Shown: piece after piece, positions 1-8,491 of the stretch
Layout: each line of letters opens with the position of its first letter
Numbering within the stretch: the first letter of the stretch is position 1
Assembly: GCA_013811945.1 (NCBI GenBank)
Contig: JACCUI010000147.1
Span: 1 to 35,013 of the forward strand
Length of the DNA: 35,013 nucleotides
Direction of reading: 5' to 3'
Origin: Pyrinomonadaceae bacterium
GTDB lineage: Bacteria; Acidobacteriota; Blastocatellia; Pyrinomonadales; Pyrinomonadaceae
Translations under genes and position numbers: made by a program
The notes under the pieces: generated by a model
Seen by the model: the letters and a program-made list of their open reading frames with translations, nothing else
What the model was told of the DNA's origin: nothing
Database searches by the model: none

Positions 1-1266
1 GGGGTCTGAGTTTGGCTTGGCACCTGCTTGACCGGTCCAGAAGCCTTGCTGCGATTGATGAACTTGACGACTTCCGTCGTCCACGATTCGCAACCCTTGC
101 ATACGGCCACCGGAACCTGGTTACCGGCGTTATCCCGGGTCGGTACAATTACGGCGCTCGGGGCGAAGAGTTTGTAGTCCTTGTTCTCGGTCTTGGAACT
201 CTTGTTGACGACGGCGCCTTTAAGTAAATCAACATCCCCCGGAGCGGATCGGTTTGCGCTTCCAATCTTTCTATCAGCGCGAATTGGGCGTTATAGGTGT
301 CGCTGCCGAACTGCATTTGGAGGCCCGCGGGGGTAACGTTAATGCTGCCATCTTCCAGCGCATCGAAGATGCCCAACTGCTTGCGATGTCGCTTCACGGG
401 CAGGCTGATCGATTCACCAGCCAGGAAAGCTTTCTCCAGATATGGCATCGCCTCGGCGTACTGATTCTTACGAAAGTAACTCTGGCCCACGCGTAAATTG
501 GCGCGCGCGTGATCGGGCTGGCTTGCCAGGAACGACTCACCATCTTTGATTACTTCGTCAAGCAGATTGCTTTTGAAGTTACTTTCAATCAGATCGAGGT
601 TGACGGTGGAACGAGCGAGAGTTGAAAGCATCGTCGTCGGGGGTTGTGTGGCGACGGGCGGCTGAGCAGTGGCGGGTGGCGGCCCGGAAGCGGTCGCTGT
701 ACCGGGAACGAAATAGAACGAGCCTTCGAGCGAGGACGCGTCCCAAGGTATCTGCACGCCGTTGCTCTTTTGTCTGACCTGCACGCGCACACCTTTGAAA
801 ACTTCCTCGATCGGCAGGGCAGGCGAGCGCATGTTGCCATCAACTCTTGAGTGTAGAGCCCGTTCTGGCCCTTCCCGTCGCTGGCCGTTTGGCCGGGCGC
901 GGTGGCGTAAGCGATGAATGTCCCGGCAGGAGCATTCACTTGAGCCAGGCCTTGCGAGTAGCTGCGGAAACTGCGCGCGAAAGGATTGTTGCGGCAAGCG
1001 TCCAGAATCACGATATTGAGCCGATTCTGTGCTTGTCCCATCTGCTCCAGAACTGAGCTCAAATCCAGCGCTTCCAGCACCACGTCGCCTTCGGCTTCGA
1101 TCTGCGCCCCGATGGGAATCAAGAAATTTCGGCCACCGGACTGCATTCCGTGGCCGGCGTAGTAAAAGAGACCGATCGAACCGTTATGAATCTTGCGGCT
1201 GAACTCGCGGACCGCCAACTGCATCTCGCGTAGGTTTACATCGGTGCGCGCGATGACGTCAAAACC
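1..1266 (-). pseudogene. Caspase-like (peptidase C14) protein with tandem helical repeats, frameshifted and truncated
   Basis: The minus strand reads as a metacaspase-type protein split over three frames. The first piece (about 1266 down to 845) carries the catalytic pair of the fold: His in YYAGHG (codon near 1152) and Cys in DACRNNP (codon near 996). Near 840-850 the frame changes and continues as MRSPALPIEEVFKGVRV to SFYFVPG, the normal end of the caspase domain, then a Pro/Thr linker and a TPR-like helical part. A second frame change near 240-250 leads into a third frame that stays open to the window edge. The usual start of the caspase domain, before GFDVIARTD, is missing; in its place lies a palindromic repeat at 1304-1375. 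Two frameshifts plus the 5' loss make it a pseudogene unless the assembly is wrong. Caspase-like genes of this type are common in Acidobacteriota. The 3' end lies outside the window. Confidence 0.8.
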
Positions 1267-1303
1267 CCTGAAAAAGGGTGGTTTCTCTAAGGAAGAAGAA
1301 GAC

Positions 1304-1375
1304 GATCCACGAAATCACACGAAATGACTCGAACTAAGAACTCTGTTCGTGCCGTTTCGTGCAATTTCGTGGATC
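1304..1375. repeat. 72-bp intergenic palindrome with GATCCACGAAAT ends
   Basis: The element begins GATCCACGAAATCACACGAA and ends TTTCGTGCAATTTCGTGGATC, so the two ends are inverted copies with few mismatches around a ~30-bp loop. Its motif GATCCACGAAA recurs at 28515 and 31935 in this window, in each case between genes. It is probably a mobile or transcribed palindrome of the REP/MITE kind. It abuts the broken 5' side of the caspase-like pseudogene. Confidence 0.75.
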
Positions 1376-1377
1376 GG

Positions 1378-1512
1378 TCATAGTTTTTCCGCAGCCTTTG
1401 CAACGGTGACAGCCCAACCCAACAGTTCCTCTTGTCGAAATGTCTTCTGCAGTCTCGCTCGATTCTTCCACCATGTTTTGTCGAGTTGAGGAGACATGAC
1501 CTCAAACATCAT
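1378..1512 (-). CDS. Possible 44-residue small protein, unknown
   Basis: An open frame starts at a double ATG and ends in TGA three bases from the palindrome. The peptide is amphipathic and basic (…DKTWWKNRARLQKTF…) with a Trp pair and an Ala-rich helical end. No family is recognised and no clear ribosome binding site is visible. It could equally be a remnant of a longer gene cut by the repeat element, or chance. Confidence 0.2.
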   Translation of the reverse strand: MMFEVMSPQLDKTWWKNRARLQKTFRQEELLGWAVTVAKAAEKL

Positions 1513-1699
1513 CACTTTGTCACAGCCGCGAGGTGCCCCAACAGGTGACAATTAAGGACCTGTGCGCGGTATGAGACATACCATTGTGCCAGCTTTTCAA
1601 CACAAGTGTCCCGATGATATAAATCTCGCACTGACAAAGCGAGAGAGCTCGGAATGTAGATTACTGTCCGCCGTCACGAAATAGGAGAGCGACCTGCTT

Positions 1700-2761
1700 A
1701 TAACCATCCCAACGGAGCCTGTCGGAAGTATCCCAAGACCTCTTGACCTGATCGAAGCTGTCGCCAAAATAGACGGTACTGATCCGGCATTGGCGCCACT
1801 CTACGATGAGGCCATTCGCGACACTATCGAGCGATTCGAGGCTACGGGCTCGCCGGTGATCACGGACGGCGAGCAAAGAAAGTATCACAATTTTTGGACG
1901 TACTCCGTGCACGGACTAGCGAATACGGCTCCCGATGGCTTCAAGATTCCATTCGCGGCTGGTCACACGCGCCGGATGCCGCGGCTGACAGGTGGTCCCT
2001 TCCGTTACCAGAGACATGCGGACAGCTATCTGGACGTGGCACTGCGCTACGCTCACGTGCCGGTGAAGCAAGCGGTTATCTCACCCTCGGCGCTAAGCCT
2101 CATGTACCCGCCCGACGAGATCCCTGGCTACCCCCGTGAGCAGTTCATTGACGACCTGCTTCGCGAGCATGAGAGCGAGGTCCGCGCCTGCCTGAAGAAG
2201 GGGGCACACAAGGTCCAGATCGACTTCACGGAAGGGCGGCTGGCGGTCAAGATCGACCCTTCCGGAAATCTGCTCCAGAGCTTTATCGACTTGAACAACC
2301 TGGCGCTTGCACGATTTTCCGCCGAGGACCGTAAGCGCATTGGCGTGCATACATGCCCTGGCGGCGACATCGACTCGACTCACAGTGCGGATGTTGATTA
2401 TGCCAAGCTGCTGCCCAGCCTATTTGAGTTGATGGCTGGGAACTTTTACGTTGCGTTGACAGGCGAAACGGACCGCGTTCGTGTCCTGAAAATCATTCGC
2501 GACTACATGAAGGCGGATCAACGAGTGTTCGTCGGGGTCATCGCACCCATCGATCCGCGCATCGAGACGGCGGAGGAAGTCCGGGATCGGGTCCTTGAGG
2601 CGGCCGAATACATTCCGGTCTCGCAATTGGGCACTACGGATGATTGCGGCTTCTCGCCGTTCTGCGACGACACCTCAACGACCCGCGATACAGCGTTTGA
2701 AAAGATTCGGGTCCGCGTGGCCGGGACCGCTCTCGCGTCCAACATTCTGGGAGGCGGCTGA
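1700..2761 (+). CDS. MetE C-terminal-like (cobalamin-independent methionine synthase family) methyltransferase
   Basis: The ~353-residue protein matches the catalytic half of MetE, the zinc-dependent enzymes that move a methyl group to a thiol. The N-terminus reads TIPTEPVGSIPRP, followed by DGEQRKYHNFW, the barrel strand VQIDFTEGRL, the zinc-type His in GVHTCPGGD (about residue 218) and the Cys of DDCGFSPF near the end. It lacks the N-terminal barrel of full MetE, like the short 'methionine synthase II' proteins. The start is odd: the homologous N-terminus begins at 1700, where the codon is ATA; an in-frame TAG lies at 1682 and the only other upstream candidate is CTG at 1694. AGGAGAG at 1684-1689 is a good ribosome binding site for either. 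The next ATG/GTG/TTG is TTG at 1790, inside the conserved region. The stop overlaps the start of the kinase gene by one base (TGATG), implying translational coupling. Confidence 0.85.
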   Translation: MTIPTEPVGSIPRPLDLIEAVAKIDGTDPALAPLYDEAIRDTIERFEATGSPVITDGEQRKYHNFWTYSVHGLANTAPDGFKIPFAAGHTRRMPRLTGGPFRYQRHADSYLDVALRYAHVPVKQAVISPSALSLMYPPDEIPGYPREQFIDDLLREHESEVRACLKKGAHKVQIDFTEGRLAVKIDPSGNLLQSFIDLNNLALARFSAEDRKRIGVHTCPGGDIDSTHSADVDYAKLLPSLFELMAGNFYVALTGETDRVRVLKIIRDYMKADQRVFVGVIAPIDPRIETAEEVRDRVLEAAEYIPVSQLGTTDDCGFSPFCDDTSTTRDTAFEKIRVRVAGTALASNILGGG

Positions 2762-5376
2762 TGGTTACGAAAGACGAAGAGGAGGAGGAACAACTTCGCG
2801 CCGTTGCCCTGCAGAATGCCCAGAGCATTAACCATGCTCGTCGGCGCGCCGAAGAGGCGTTACGCAAGCAGTCGGACTGGCTGCGGGTTACCCTCTCCAG
2901 CATCGGCGACGCCGTGATCAGCACCGACGCGGATGGTCGAGTGACGTTTATGAACGGCGTGGCCGAGTCCCTAACTGCTTGGACCGAAAGCGAGGCACTG
3001 GGGCATTCGCTGTCAGATGTTTTCCACATCGTTAACGAGCAAAGCCGCCAACCGGTCGAGAACCCCGCCCTCCGGGCGTTGCAGGAGGGGACTATTGTGG
3101 GCCTGGCGAACCACACCATCCTCATTGCCAGGGATGGCACGGAGTGGCCCATCGACGACAGTGCCGCTCCGATTCGGAACGAGCAAAGCGAAGTGGCCGG
3201 TGTCGTGCTGGTGTTCCGGGACATCACGGAACGTAAGCGAGAGGAGGTTGCCCAAGCGGAACGGACCCGGCTGGTCGCGCTGCGGGCCGACGTGAGCACT
3301 GCCCTGGCCTCGGGCCAGGCGACACTCACCGCACTGCAACAGTGTTGTGACGCGGTCCTCCGACATTTGGACGTGGCGTTCTCCGGCATCTGGACGCTGG
3401 ACGATGTAGATGATGAGCTGGAATTGCAGGCAAGTGCAGGTTTGAACACAACTTTGAGCGGGCCGCCGAGTCGGATGCCAGTGGGCCAGGGCAACATCGG
3501 GCGCGTCGCAAGCACACGTAAACCGTATTTAACCAACGCCGTCCCGGATGACCCTAATGTGAGCAATCCGGAGTGGGCGAAGCGTGAAGGAATGATTGCC
3601 TTCGCCGGATATCCGTTAATCGTCGAATATCGGATGGTCGGTGTCGTCGCAATGTTCGCTCGCCACCCGCTCACCGAAAGTGTCTTAACCGAACTCGCCC
3701 CGCTGGCCGATGGAATGGCACAGTATATTGACCGCAGGAAGGCGGCAGAACAGTTTCGTCAACAAGCCGAGTTGCACCGGGTCACACTCGCCAGTATCGG
3801 CGATGCGGTCCTTACAACAGATGCCAACGGGAACGTTAGCTACCTGAACGCCGTGGCCCAAAACCTGACCGGGTGGAAACAAGAGGATGCCAAGGGTAAG
3901 CCGCTGACAACCGTATTCAACATCATCAATGGGCAAACTCACCAGCCGATCGAGAACCTCGTGGAATGTGTTGTACGCGAAGGGAAAATTGTCGGGCTGC
4001 CGAATCATACTGTGTTGATTGCGAAGGACGAACGGGAGATTCTGATTGATGAGAGCGGCGCACCGATCACGGATCATGGCGGCATCGTCATTGGCGCAGT
4101 GCTGGTCTTTCGTGACATAACGGAACGCAAGCGGTCCGAAGTGGAGCGCGAGCGGCTTCTCGCGAGCGCGCAATCGGCGCAACTGGAAGCGGAACAAGCC
4201 AATCGCCTCAAGGATGAGTTTCTCGCTACAGCTTCACACGAATTGCGTACGCCGCTCAACGCCGTAGTCGGGTGGTCGCGGATGCTACGCGGTGGAAAGC
4301 TGGACCAGGAAACTAGTGCGCGCGCGCTGGAGGCCATCGAGCGAAATGCACATCTGCAGACCAAGTTGATTGAGGACCTCCTGGACATCTCGCGCATCAT
4401 TACGGGCAAGCTAAACCTGGATCGCCGGCCCATCGAGATGGCTTACGTCGTAAACGACGCCGTGAACACCGTTCGACCCGCGGCAGAGGCCAAAAACATC
4501 ACGATTGAAACAAGCTTTGACCTGGAGGCTGGGCCGGTGCTGGGTGACGCAAACCGCTTGCAACAGGTCGTCTGGAATTTACTTTCCAACGCCGCTAAGT
4601 TCACACCTAGAAACGGGCATGTCGACGTGGCGCTCCGAAAAGTAGATTCACAGATCGAAATCTCCGTGCGCGATTCCGGCGAAGGCATACACCCGGACTT
4701 TTTGCCCTACGTCTTTGAACGCTTCCGTCAGGCAGACGGCACAACGACTAGGAAGCATGGCGGGCTAGGGCTTGGATTAGCAATTGTGCGCCATCTGGTG
4801 GAGCTGCACGGCGGCACAGTTAAAGCTCATAGCGATGGGCTGGGACGGGGAGCTCTGTTCAGCCTGCGACTGCCCATCCTCGGTATCCATATTGGTGCGA
4901 GCAGCGCAAACTCAGCGGGAGTTTCCGCACTGACAGATGCAATAGTCAAAGAGGGACTGAGGATAGAACGCTCGCCGAAGCTCGACGGGGTGCGTGTGCT
5001 CATCGTGGACGATGACCTTGACACTCGTCAGCTGCTCGAGGCGGTACTGACACAGTGCGAGGCTGAAGTTGCCACTGTTGCCTCTGCCGCCGAAGCACTG
5101 CAGGAGATCGCGCGACAGAAGCCGGACGTGCTAGTCAGTGATCTCGGAATGCCGCATCAGGACGGGTACGAATTGATTAAGAAAGTTAGAGATATGGAAG
5201 CAGCACAAAACGACATAGCGACGCCCGCACTCGCGCTGACGGCGTATGCCAAGGCAGAAGATCGGGTTCGGTCGTTAGCAGCGGGCTACCAGGTGCATCT
5301 CTCAAAGCCAGTTGAGCCTGCTGAGTTTCTGCTTGTGGTCGCCAACCTTGCAGGCAGAGGCAGTACCGCAACCTGA
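2761..5376 (+). CDS. Hybrid sensor histidine kinase with PAS-GAF-PAS sensor part and C-terminal receiver
   Basis: The 871-residue soluble protein has PAS domain 1 (about 35-160, ending FRDITERK), a GAF domain (about 165-325), PAS domain 2 (about 335-460, again ending FRDITERK), HisKA with ASHELRTPLN (phospho-accepting His493), an HATPase domain with N-box (NAAKFTP), G1 (DSGEGI) and G2 (GGLGLGL), and a receiver domain (about 745-865) with acidic pair VDDD and phospho-Asp794 in VSDLGMP, plus the conserved Lys in LSKPVE. No membrane segment is visible, so it should sense a cytosolic signal. All key residues are intact. The ATG overlaps the stop of the methyltransferase gene, so the two are probably made together. 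No output regulator is encoded beside it, so its phosphorelay target is unknown. Confidence 0.95.
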   Translation: MVTKDEEEEEQLRAVALQNAQSINHARRRAEEALRKQSDWLRVTLSSIGDAVISTDADGRVTFMNGVAESLTAWTESEALGHSLSDVFHIVNEQSRQPVENPALRALQEGTIVGLANHTILIARDGTEWPIDDSAAPIRNEQSEVAGVVLVFRDITERKREEVAQAERTRLVALRADVSTALASGQATLTALQQCCDAVLRHLDVAFSGIWTLDDVDDELELQASAGLNTTLSGPPSRMPVGQGNIGRVASTRKPYLTNAVPDDPNVSNPEWAKREGMIAFAGYPLIVEYRMVGVVAMFARHPLTESVLTELAPLADGMAQYIDRRKAAEQFRQQAELHRVTLASIGDAVLTTDANGNVSYLNAVAQNLTGWKQEDAKGKPLTTVFNIINGQTHQPIENLVECVVREGKIVGLPNHTVLIAKDEREILIDESGAPITDHGGIVIGAVLVFRDITERKRSEVERERLLASAQSAQLEAEQANRLKDEFLATASHELRTPLNAVVGWSRMLRGGKLDQETSARALEAIERNAHLQTKLIEDLLDISRIITGKLNLDRRPIEMAYVVNDAVNTVRPAAEAKNITIETSFDLEAGPVLGDANRLQQVVWNLLSNAAKFTPRNGHVDVALRKVDSQIEISVRDSGEGIHPDFLPYVFERFRQADGTTTRKHGGLGLGLAIVRHLVELHGGTVKAHSDGLGRGALFSLRLPILGIHIGASSANSAGVSALTDAIVKEGLRIERSPKLDGVRVLIVDDDLDTRQLLEAVLTQCEAEVATVASAAEALQEIARQKPDVLVSDLGMPHQDGYELIKKVRDMEAAQNDIATPALALTAYAKAEDRVRSLAAGYQVHLSKPVEPAEFLLVVANLAGRGSTAT

Positions 5377-5400
5377 TACAGTCAACTCAACTAGAGAGAT

Positions 5401-5420
5401 CTGGGAGAAACCAGTTTATT
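5401..5420 (+). terminator. Weak terminator-like hairpin after the kinase gene
   Basis: CTGG-GAGAAA-CCAG followed by TTTATT lies 24 bases after the kinase stop. The stem is only four base pairs, so the call is tentative. Confidence 0.25.
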
Positions 5421-5514
5421 AAAGGATTCCTGGGGCTTTAAACCTGGTGGTAACTCAGACTATGCCGATTAAGAGTGGGAAATATCTCCTTCTTAGGCTT
5501 TGTTTTGTCGCAAG

Positions 5515-5530
5515 TGCTCGCGGGCGCGCA
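5515..5530. promoter_or_regulatory. Enhancer-like palindrome (putative sigma-54 activator site), copy 1
   Basis: TGCTCGCGGGCGCGCA is a near-perfect inverted repeat (TGCTCGC-GG-GCGcGCA, one mismatch in the second half). The same 7-2-7 palindrome occurs at 13461 and 14950, each time upstream of a sigma-54 promoter match. Here 42 bp separate it from the promoter at 5573, which is closer than typical enhancers. Confidence 0.55.
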
Positions 5531-5572
5531 CTAAGCCTAACCCAATTCCCAATAATTCTCGGCGTTAAAGCG

Positions 5573-5588
5573 AGGCACGTTAATTGCT
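5573..5588 (+). promoter_or_regulatory. Sigma-54 promoter (-24/-12) upstream of the SLBB export gene
   Basis: AGGCACGTTAATTGCT matches the consensus TGGCACG-N4-TTGCW at every position except the first. GG and GC are separated by the required 12-bp register. Transcription would begin near 5600, giving a leader of about 290 nt. Confidence 0.65.
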
Positions 5589-5886
5589 TTTTGAAAGCCT
5601 CTTGTACTCTTCTGTTTTGCCCGACACACGGTCTAAAGCCCCTTGTCCATTGCGGTCCTAATGAGACGCATCATCCCCCTAGTTGCTTGCCTACACTGGT
5701 CGCATGGTCTGCCCTGGGGCAGAGCGGTAACGTTCGCAGCAAAAGCCTTAACTAGAAAGAGTGATCCGGACATCAAGCACTGGCGTGCTTCCCATAACCA
5801 GATTATGAAATGCGCGCTGCCCGGGGTGAGGACGAGCTGTTTTTCACAGTGTTTAAACGGTGACTCGATCAGGTAACGGGGTTCTT

Positions 5887-7998
5887 ATGTCATCCGCCTC
5901 TCAAAGTCCACGACTGGTTGTCTTGCTTATTATTCTTTCACTGTCTAACCCCTACTATGTTGCTGCTCAAAACCCGCAGATGCCACCAACGATCAACAGT
6001 CTGACGGACTACCTGGAGTCTTTATTTCCCGAAGAAGTAGAGGGAAGAGTTATTAACAACAGCGGAAATATCGAGGCCCGTTTCACGATTATCGACCAAG
6101 CTCATCCTGAAGTCCGTGCCCGCAAAATTGCGCGGGACTACATACACGCTGCATACAGATCTGGCCTCTCTATTAGGAGTGCGAAAATTGTCATAATTAA
6201 ACCGACCGGTGAGATCGGGCTATCCGTTACAGTTGGGGCAAATATCGCCTCAGTTTACAACTGGATGGATCCGAAGGCCGACCCCTCGGTGTTCATGCAA
6301 TGGGTAAAGGACATATCTGCCCAACAGCCCAGAGGCTCAGGTATGGAAAGGGCGTCATTGAAAAATGCAATTAATATCAAAGGGCCATGGTCAGTCTTGA
6401 CGCCACAAAACTCTGCAAATAATAAACCAAATATGGTGCCAAGCCTGCAACCCGCAAGAGATAAGGGAGGTCAACCCGGAGCAGAAGCGCAAGGCGCTCA
6501 ACCCACGCGCAATCCCTTGACGCCAGCCATTGGAGTTTACAGGATTGAGCAAAGCGTCAACGCTACACCACTGACTCTTCAAGAAAGAAGAATGCCGGAA
6601 ATCCTAATCAGAAATCCTCAACAGAGGCTACCGCTTCCGCCCGCAGCCGGTGCACTGGCATCTGCAATCGTCGCTCCCGCGAAATCACATGACGAGGCTA
6701 AGAGCCTTAGGATAAGAGCTACTGCTAAAGCCATCCGAACAAACCCCCAACCTTATGCGCTCGAGACTATGGCATCTTTAAAGAACAAGGATACAAAGCC
6801 TCTCCAAGCCAACGCGCCCGATGGTGACGAGAAAGCGAGTTCGCGCTCTCCATTGGAGGTTAGGGCTCTTAAGGAAAAGCCGGCCTTTAACCCTCTCTCC
6901 CAAGGGATCTTGAGTCTTTTGCGCTTGGCGCAACCACCTCAAGAAACCACTTTCGCGAAGAGCGCAGCCCACATCAACGTGGCCTCACTCGAGCTGGGTC
7001 GGAAAACTACTGGTTCGTTAAACGCTCACAGTTCAGCCGCTGTTCTAGATGAGCTGGGAAAACTCGATCAAGCTGTCCCAGTATCGGGCACGGGAGGATC
7101 CAACCTAACGAGTGTCGAGCCGGAAGGTAGCTCTGCGACAAAGGAAAGTCCCACTATTTCAGATTCAGGACGGGCCAAGAGGAACGAAGATTCCACCGCG
7201 ACCGAACGTTCGGCAAATAACGCGCCATCGTCATCTTCCGCCAATCCCGCTCCTCCGAAGGAAGTGGCGCTGACTGACATCTATAGGATTGGCGTCGGTG
7301 ACGTGCTCGATATACGTTTGCTCAATTCAGCTATCTCCAGATCGACACTGTACACGGTAATTGATGGTGGCTTGATCGACCTTCCCATCGCAGGGGGGCC
7401 AATAGCGGTAGGAGGTCTTACGGTCGACGAGATCCGAGCTCGCGTCGCTTCCGAACTCAAACGCCGAGCGGTTGAAGAAGGTGCCCGCGTTTCGGTGGGA
7501 GTGCGGCACTACGCGAGTCACAGCGTCGTCATCACTGGCTTGGTTCACCATCCAGGTTCCAAGATTCTCAGACGAGAAGCAGTTCCCCTCTATGTCATCA
7601 TGGCCGAAGCTCAAGCGCGACTAGACGCCGGGAGGATCACAATAATCCGTCCCGGCAGTGCGGGAACGACCGTGGATCTGAGCGATCCGGCGGCGCTCAA
7701 CTTAATCATGCGGCCCGGCGACACGATTAGCGTTACCGCACGTCTTCAGGAGTTCTATTTCATCGCCGGTGGCATCAACTATCCAGGGCAGAAGGTGTTC
7801 GAGCCGGGCGTAACTCTCCTGCAAGCGATTCTTGCGGCCGGTGGGTTCCGGCGACAGAGTGATAACCGTATCGATTTATGGCGCGAAGGCCAGAATGGGC
7901 TATTAGCTACCACCACATTCAAATTGAAAGAGATCAAGGCGGGCAAGGTCGCGGATCCTCTACTGAATCCAGGTGACCGCATAGAAGTATCCCACTAA
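5887..7998 (+). CDS. Large SLBB / polysaccharide-export (Wza-like) envelope protein
   Basis: From the ATG at 5887 the protein has ~703 residues; a GTG at 5860 would add nine, but the signal peptide (SPRLVVLLIILSLSNPYYVAAQ) fits the ATG, with AACGGGG just upstream. Residues ~30-140 form a folded N-terminal domain of unknown family (LTDYLESLFPEEVEGRV onward). Residues ~150-455 are a long, low-complexity Ser/Pro/Asn-rich linker. From ~463 a Poly_export domain follows (YRIGVGDVLDIRLL, then a VIDGGLIDLPIAG strand and VDEIRARVASEL helix). At least two SLBB-type segments come after it (SVVITGLVHHPGSKIL; EFYFIAGGINYPGQ to GFRRQSD), ending with LNPGDRIEVS. Known relatives form outer-membrane export channels for exopolysaccharide. 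The sigma-54 promoter upstream ties it to the Tad pilus genes. No polysaccharide synthesis or tyrosine-kinase gene is nearby, so the export substrate is unknown; a role in pilus passage is possible. Confidence 0.8.
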   Translation: MSSASQSPRLVVLLIILSLSNPYYVAAQNPQMPPTINSLTDYLESLFPEEVEGRVINNSGNIEARFTIIDQAHPEVRARKIARDYIHAAYRSGLSIRSAKIVIIKPTGEIGLSVTVGANIASVYNWMDPKADPSVFMQWVKDISAQQPRGSGMERASLKNAINIKGPWSVLTPQNSANNKPNMVPSLQPARDKGGQPGAEAQGAQPTRNPLTPAIGVYRIEQSVNATPLTLQERRMPEILIRNPQQRLPLPPAAGALASAIVAPAKSHDEAKSLRIRATAKAIRTNPQPYALETMASLKNKDTKPLQANAPDGDEKASSRSPLEVRALKEKPAFNPLSQGILSLLRLAQPPQETTFAKSAAHINVASLELGRKTTGSLNAHSSAAVLDELGKLDQAVPVSGTGGSNLTSVEPEGSSATKESPTISDSGRAKRNEDSTATERSANNAPSSSSANPAPPKEVALTDIYRIGVGDVLDIRLLNSAISRSTLYTVIDGGLIDLPIAGGPIAVGGLTVDEIRARVASELKRRAVEEGARVSVGVRHYASHSVVITGLVHHPGSKILRREAVPLYVIMAEAQARLDAGRITIIRPGSAGTTVDLSDPAALNLIMRPGDTISVTARLQEFYFIAGGINYPGQKVFEPGVTLLQAILAAGGFRRQSDNRIDLWREGQNGLLATTTFKLKEIKAGKVADPLLNPGDRIEVSH

Positions 7999-8011
7999 CT
8001 CAGAAACTGTC

Positions 8012-8182
8012 TTAAGGCAAACTCAACACGTCGTTCACTGCATCCGTAGCCCGCACGTATCGCAGGCAAGTCTGCGGATCCGTGCGACCCGTCAGCTCCA
8101 TGACGTGTTCCGGGCTGAGTTCGGTTTCTCTAAGCGCGCTTAAGGTGACCCGCAGAGCATTTCGATCTCCTGCACCTGAAGC
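8012..8182 (-). pseudogene. Tyrosine recombinase (phage integrase) C-terminal remnant
   Basis: A 56-codon minus-strand frame between two stops reads as the last part of a tyrosine recombinase: helix ALRVTLSALRETELSPEHV, then ELTGRTDPQTCLRYVRATD. It resembles the usual 'ELLGHxSPxTTLRYVRA' block, with the nucleophilic Tyr present but the block's His replaced by Arg. Nothing upstream continues it, so only the end of the gene remains. It marks a former mobile element between the export gene and the next cluster. Confidence 0.5.
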
Positions 8183-8274
8183 TTAAATGGCGCTTGAAGT
8201 CGCACCGCACAAATCAAGGAATGGAATCCAAAGCAAATTACCCGTCTAGTCTCTATTGTGTGATAGGAGGGTCC

Positions 8275-8469
8275 ATGTTTGTGATCAGACTTTATATCGC
8301 CGGGCTCACACTAACGTTTTTGCTCGGCACCGTTGTCACCTCAGGTATAGGGTTGTTAGAGAGCATCGTCATAGTGTGCCCTTTGCTGTATCTGATTCTT
8401 GATATAAAGGAAGAGCTACAGTCCCTGAGATTACTTGAGGCGCGGGTTTCAACATTTTTAGCAAGTTAA
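8275..8469 (+). CDS. Small two-helix membrane protein, unknown
   Basis: The 64-residue product has two hydrophobic helices (LYIAGLTLTFLLGTVV and LLESIVIVCPLLYLIL) followed by a charged tail (DIKEELQSLRLLEARV). The start at 8275 is chosen because AGGAGG lies five bases upstream; ATGs further upstream have no such site. No family is recognised. The next gene, an M50-type membrane protease, starts 22 bases later in the same direction, so a partner or substrate role is possible but unproven. Confidence 0.6.
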   Translation: MFVIRLYIAGLTLTFLLGTVVTSGIGLLESIVIVCPLLYLILDIKEELQSLRLLEARVSTFLAS

Positions 8470-8491
8470 GTTCCAGCAAATCTTCGCATAG

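Larger units (their letters stand above)
5377..5886. other. 510-bp intergenic region carrying the promoter of the export gene
   Basis: Open frames of about 100 codons can be drawn here, but they have no ribosome binding site, no recognisable domain and overlap the promoter elements. I read the stretch as non-coding: a weak hairpin, an enhancer-like palindrome (5515), a sigma-54 promoter match (5573) and a ~290-nt leader with no recognised riboswitch. Confidence 0.6.

Noticed and set aside
5447..5876. Two overlapping frames of about 80-100 codons before the export gene
   Set aside because: No ribosome binding site or domain, and they overlap the enhancer palindrome and sigma-54 promoter.
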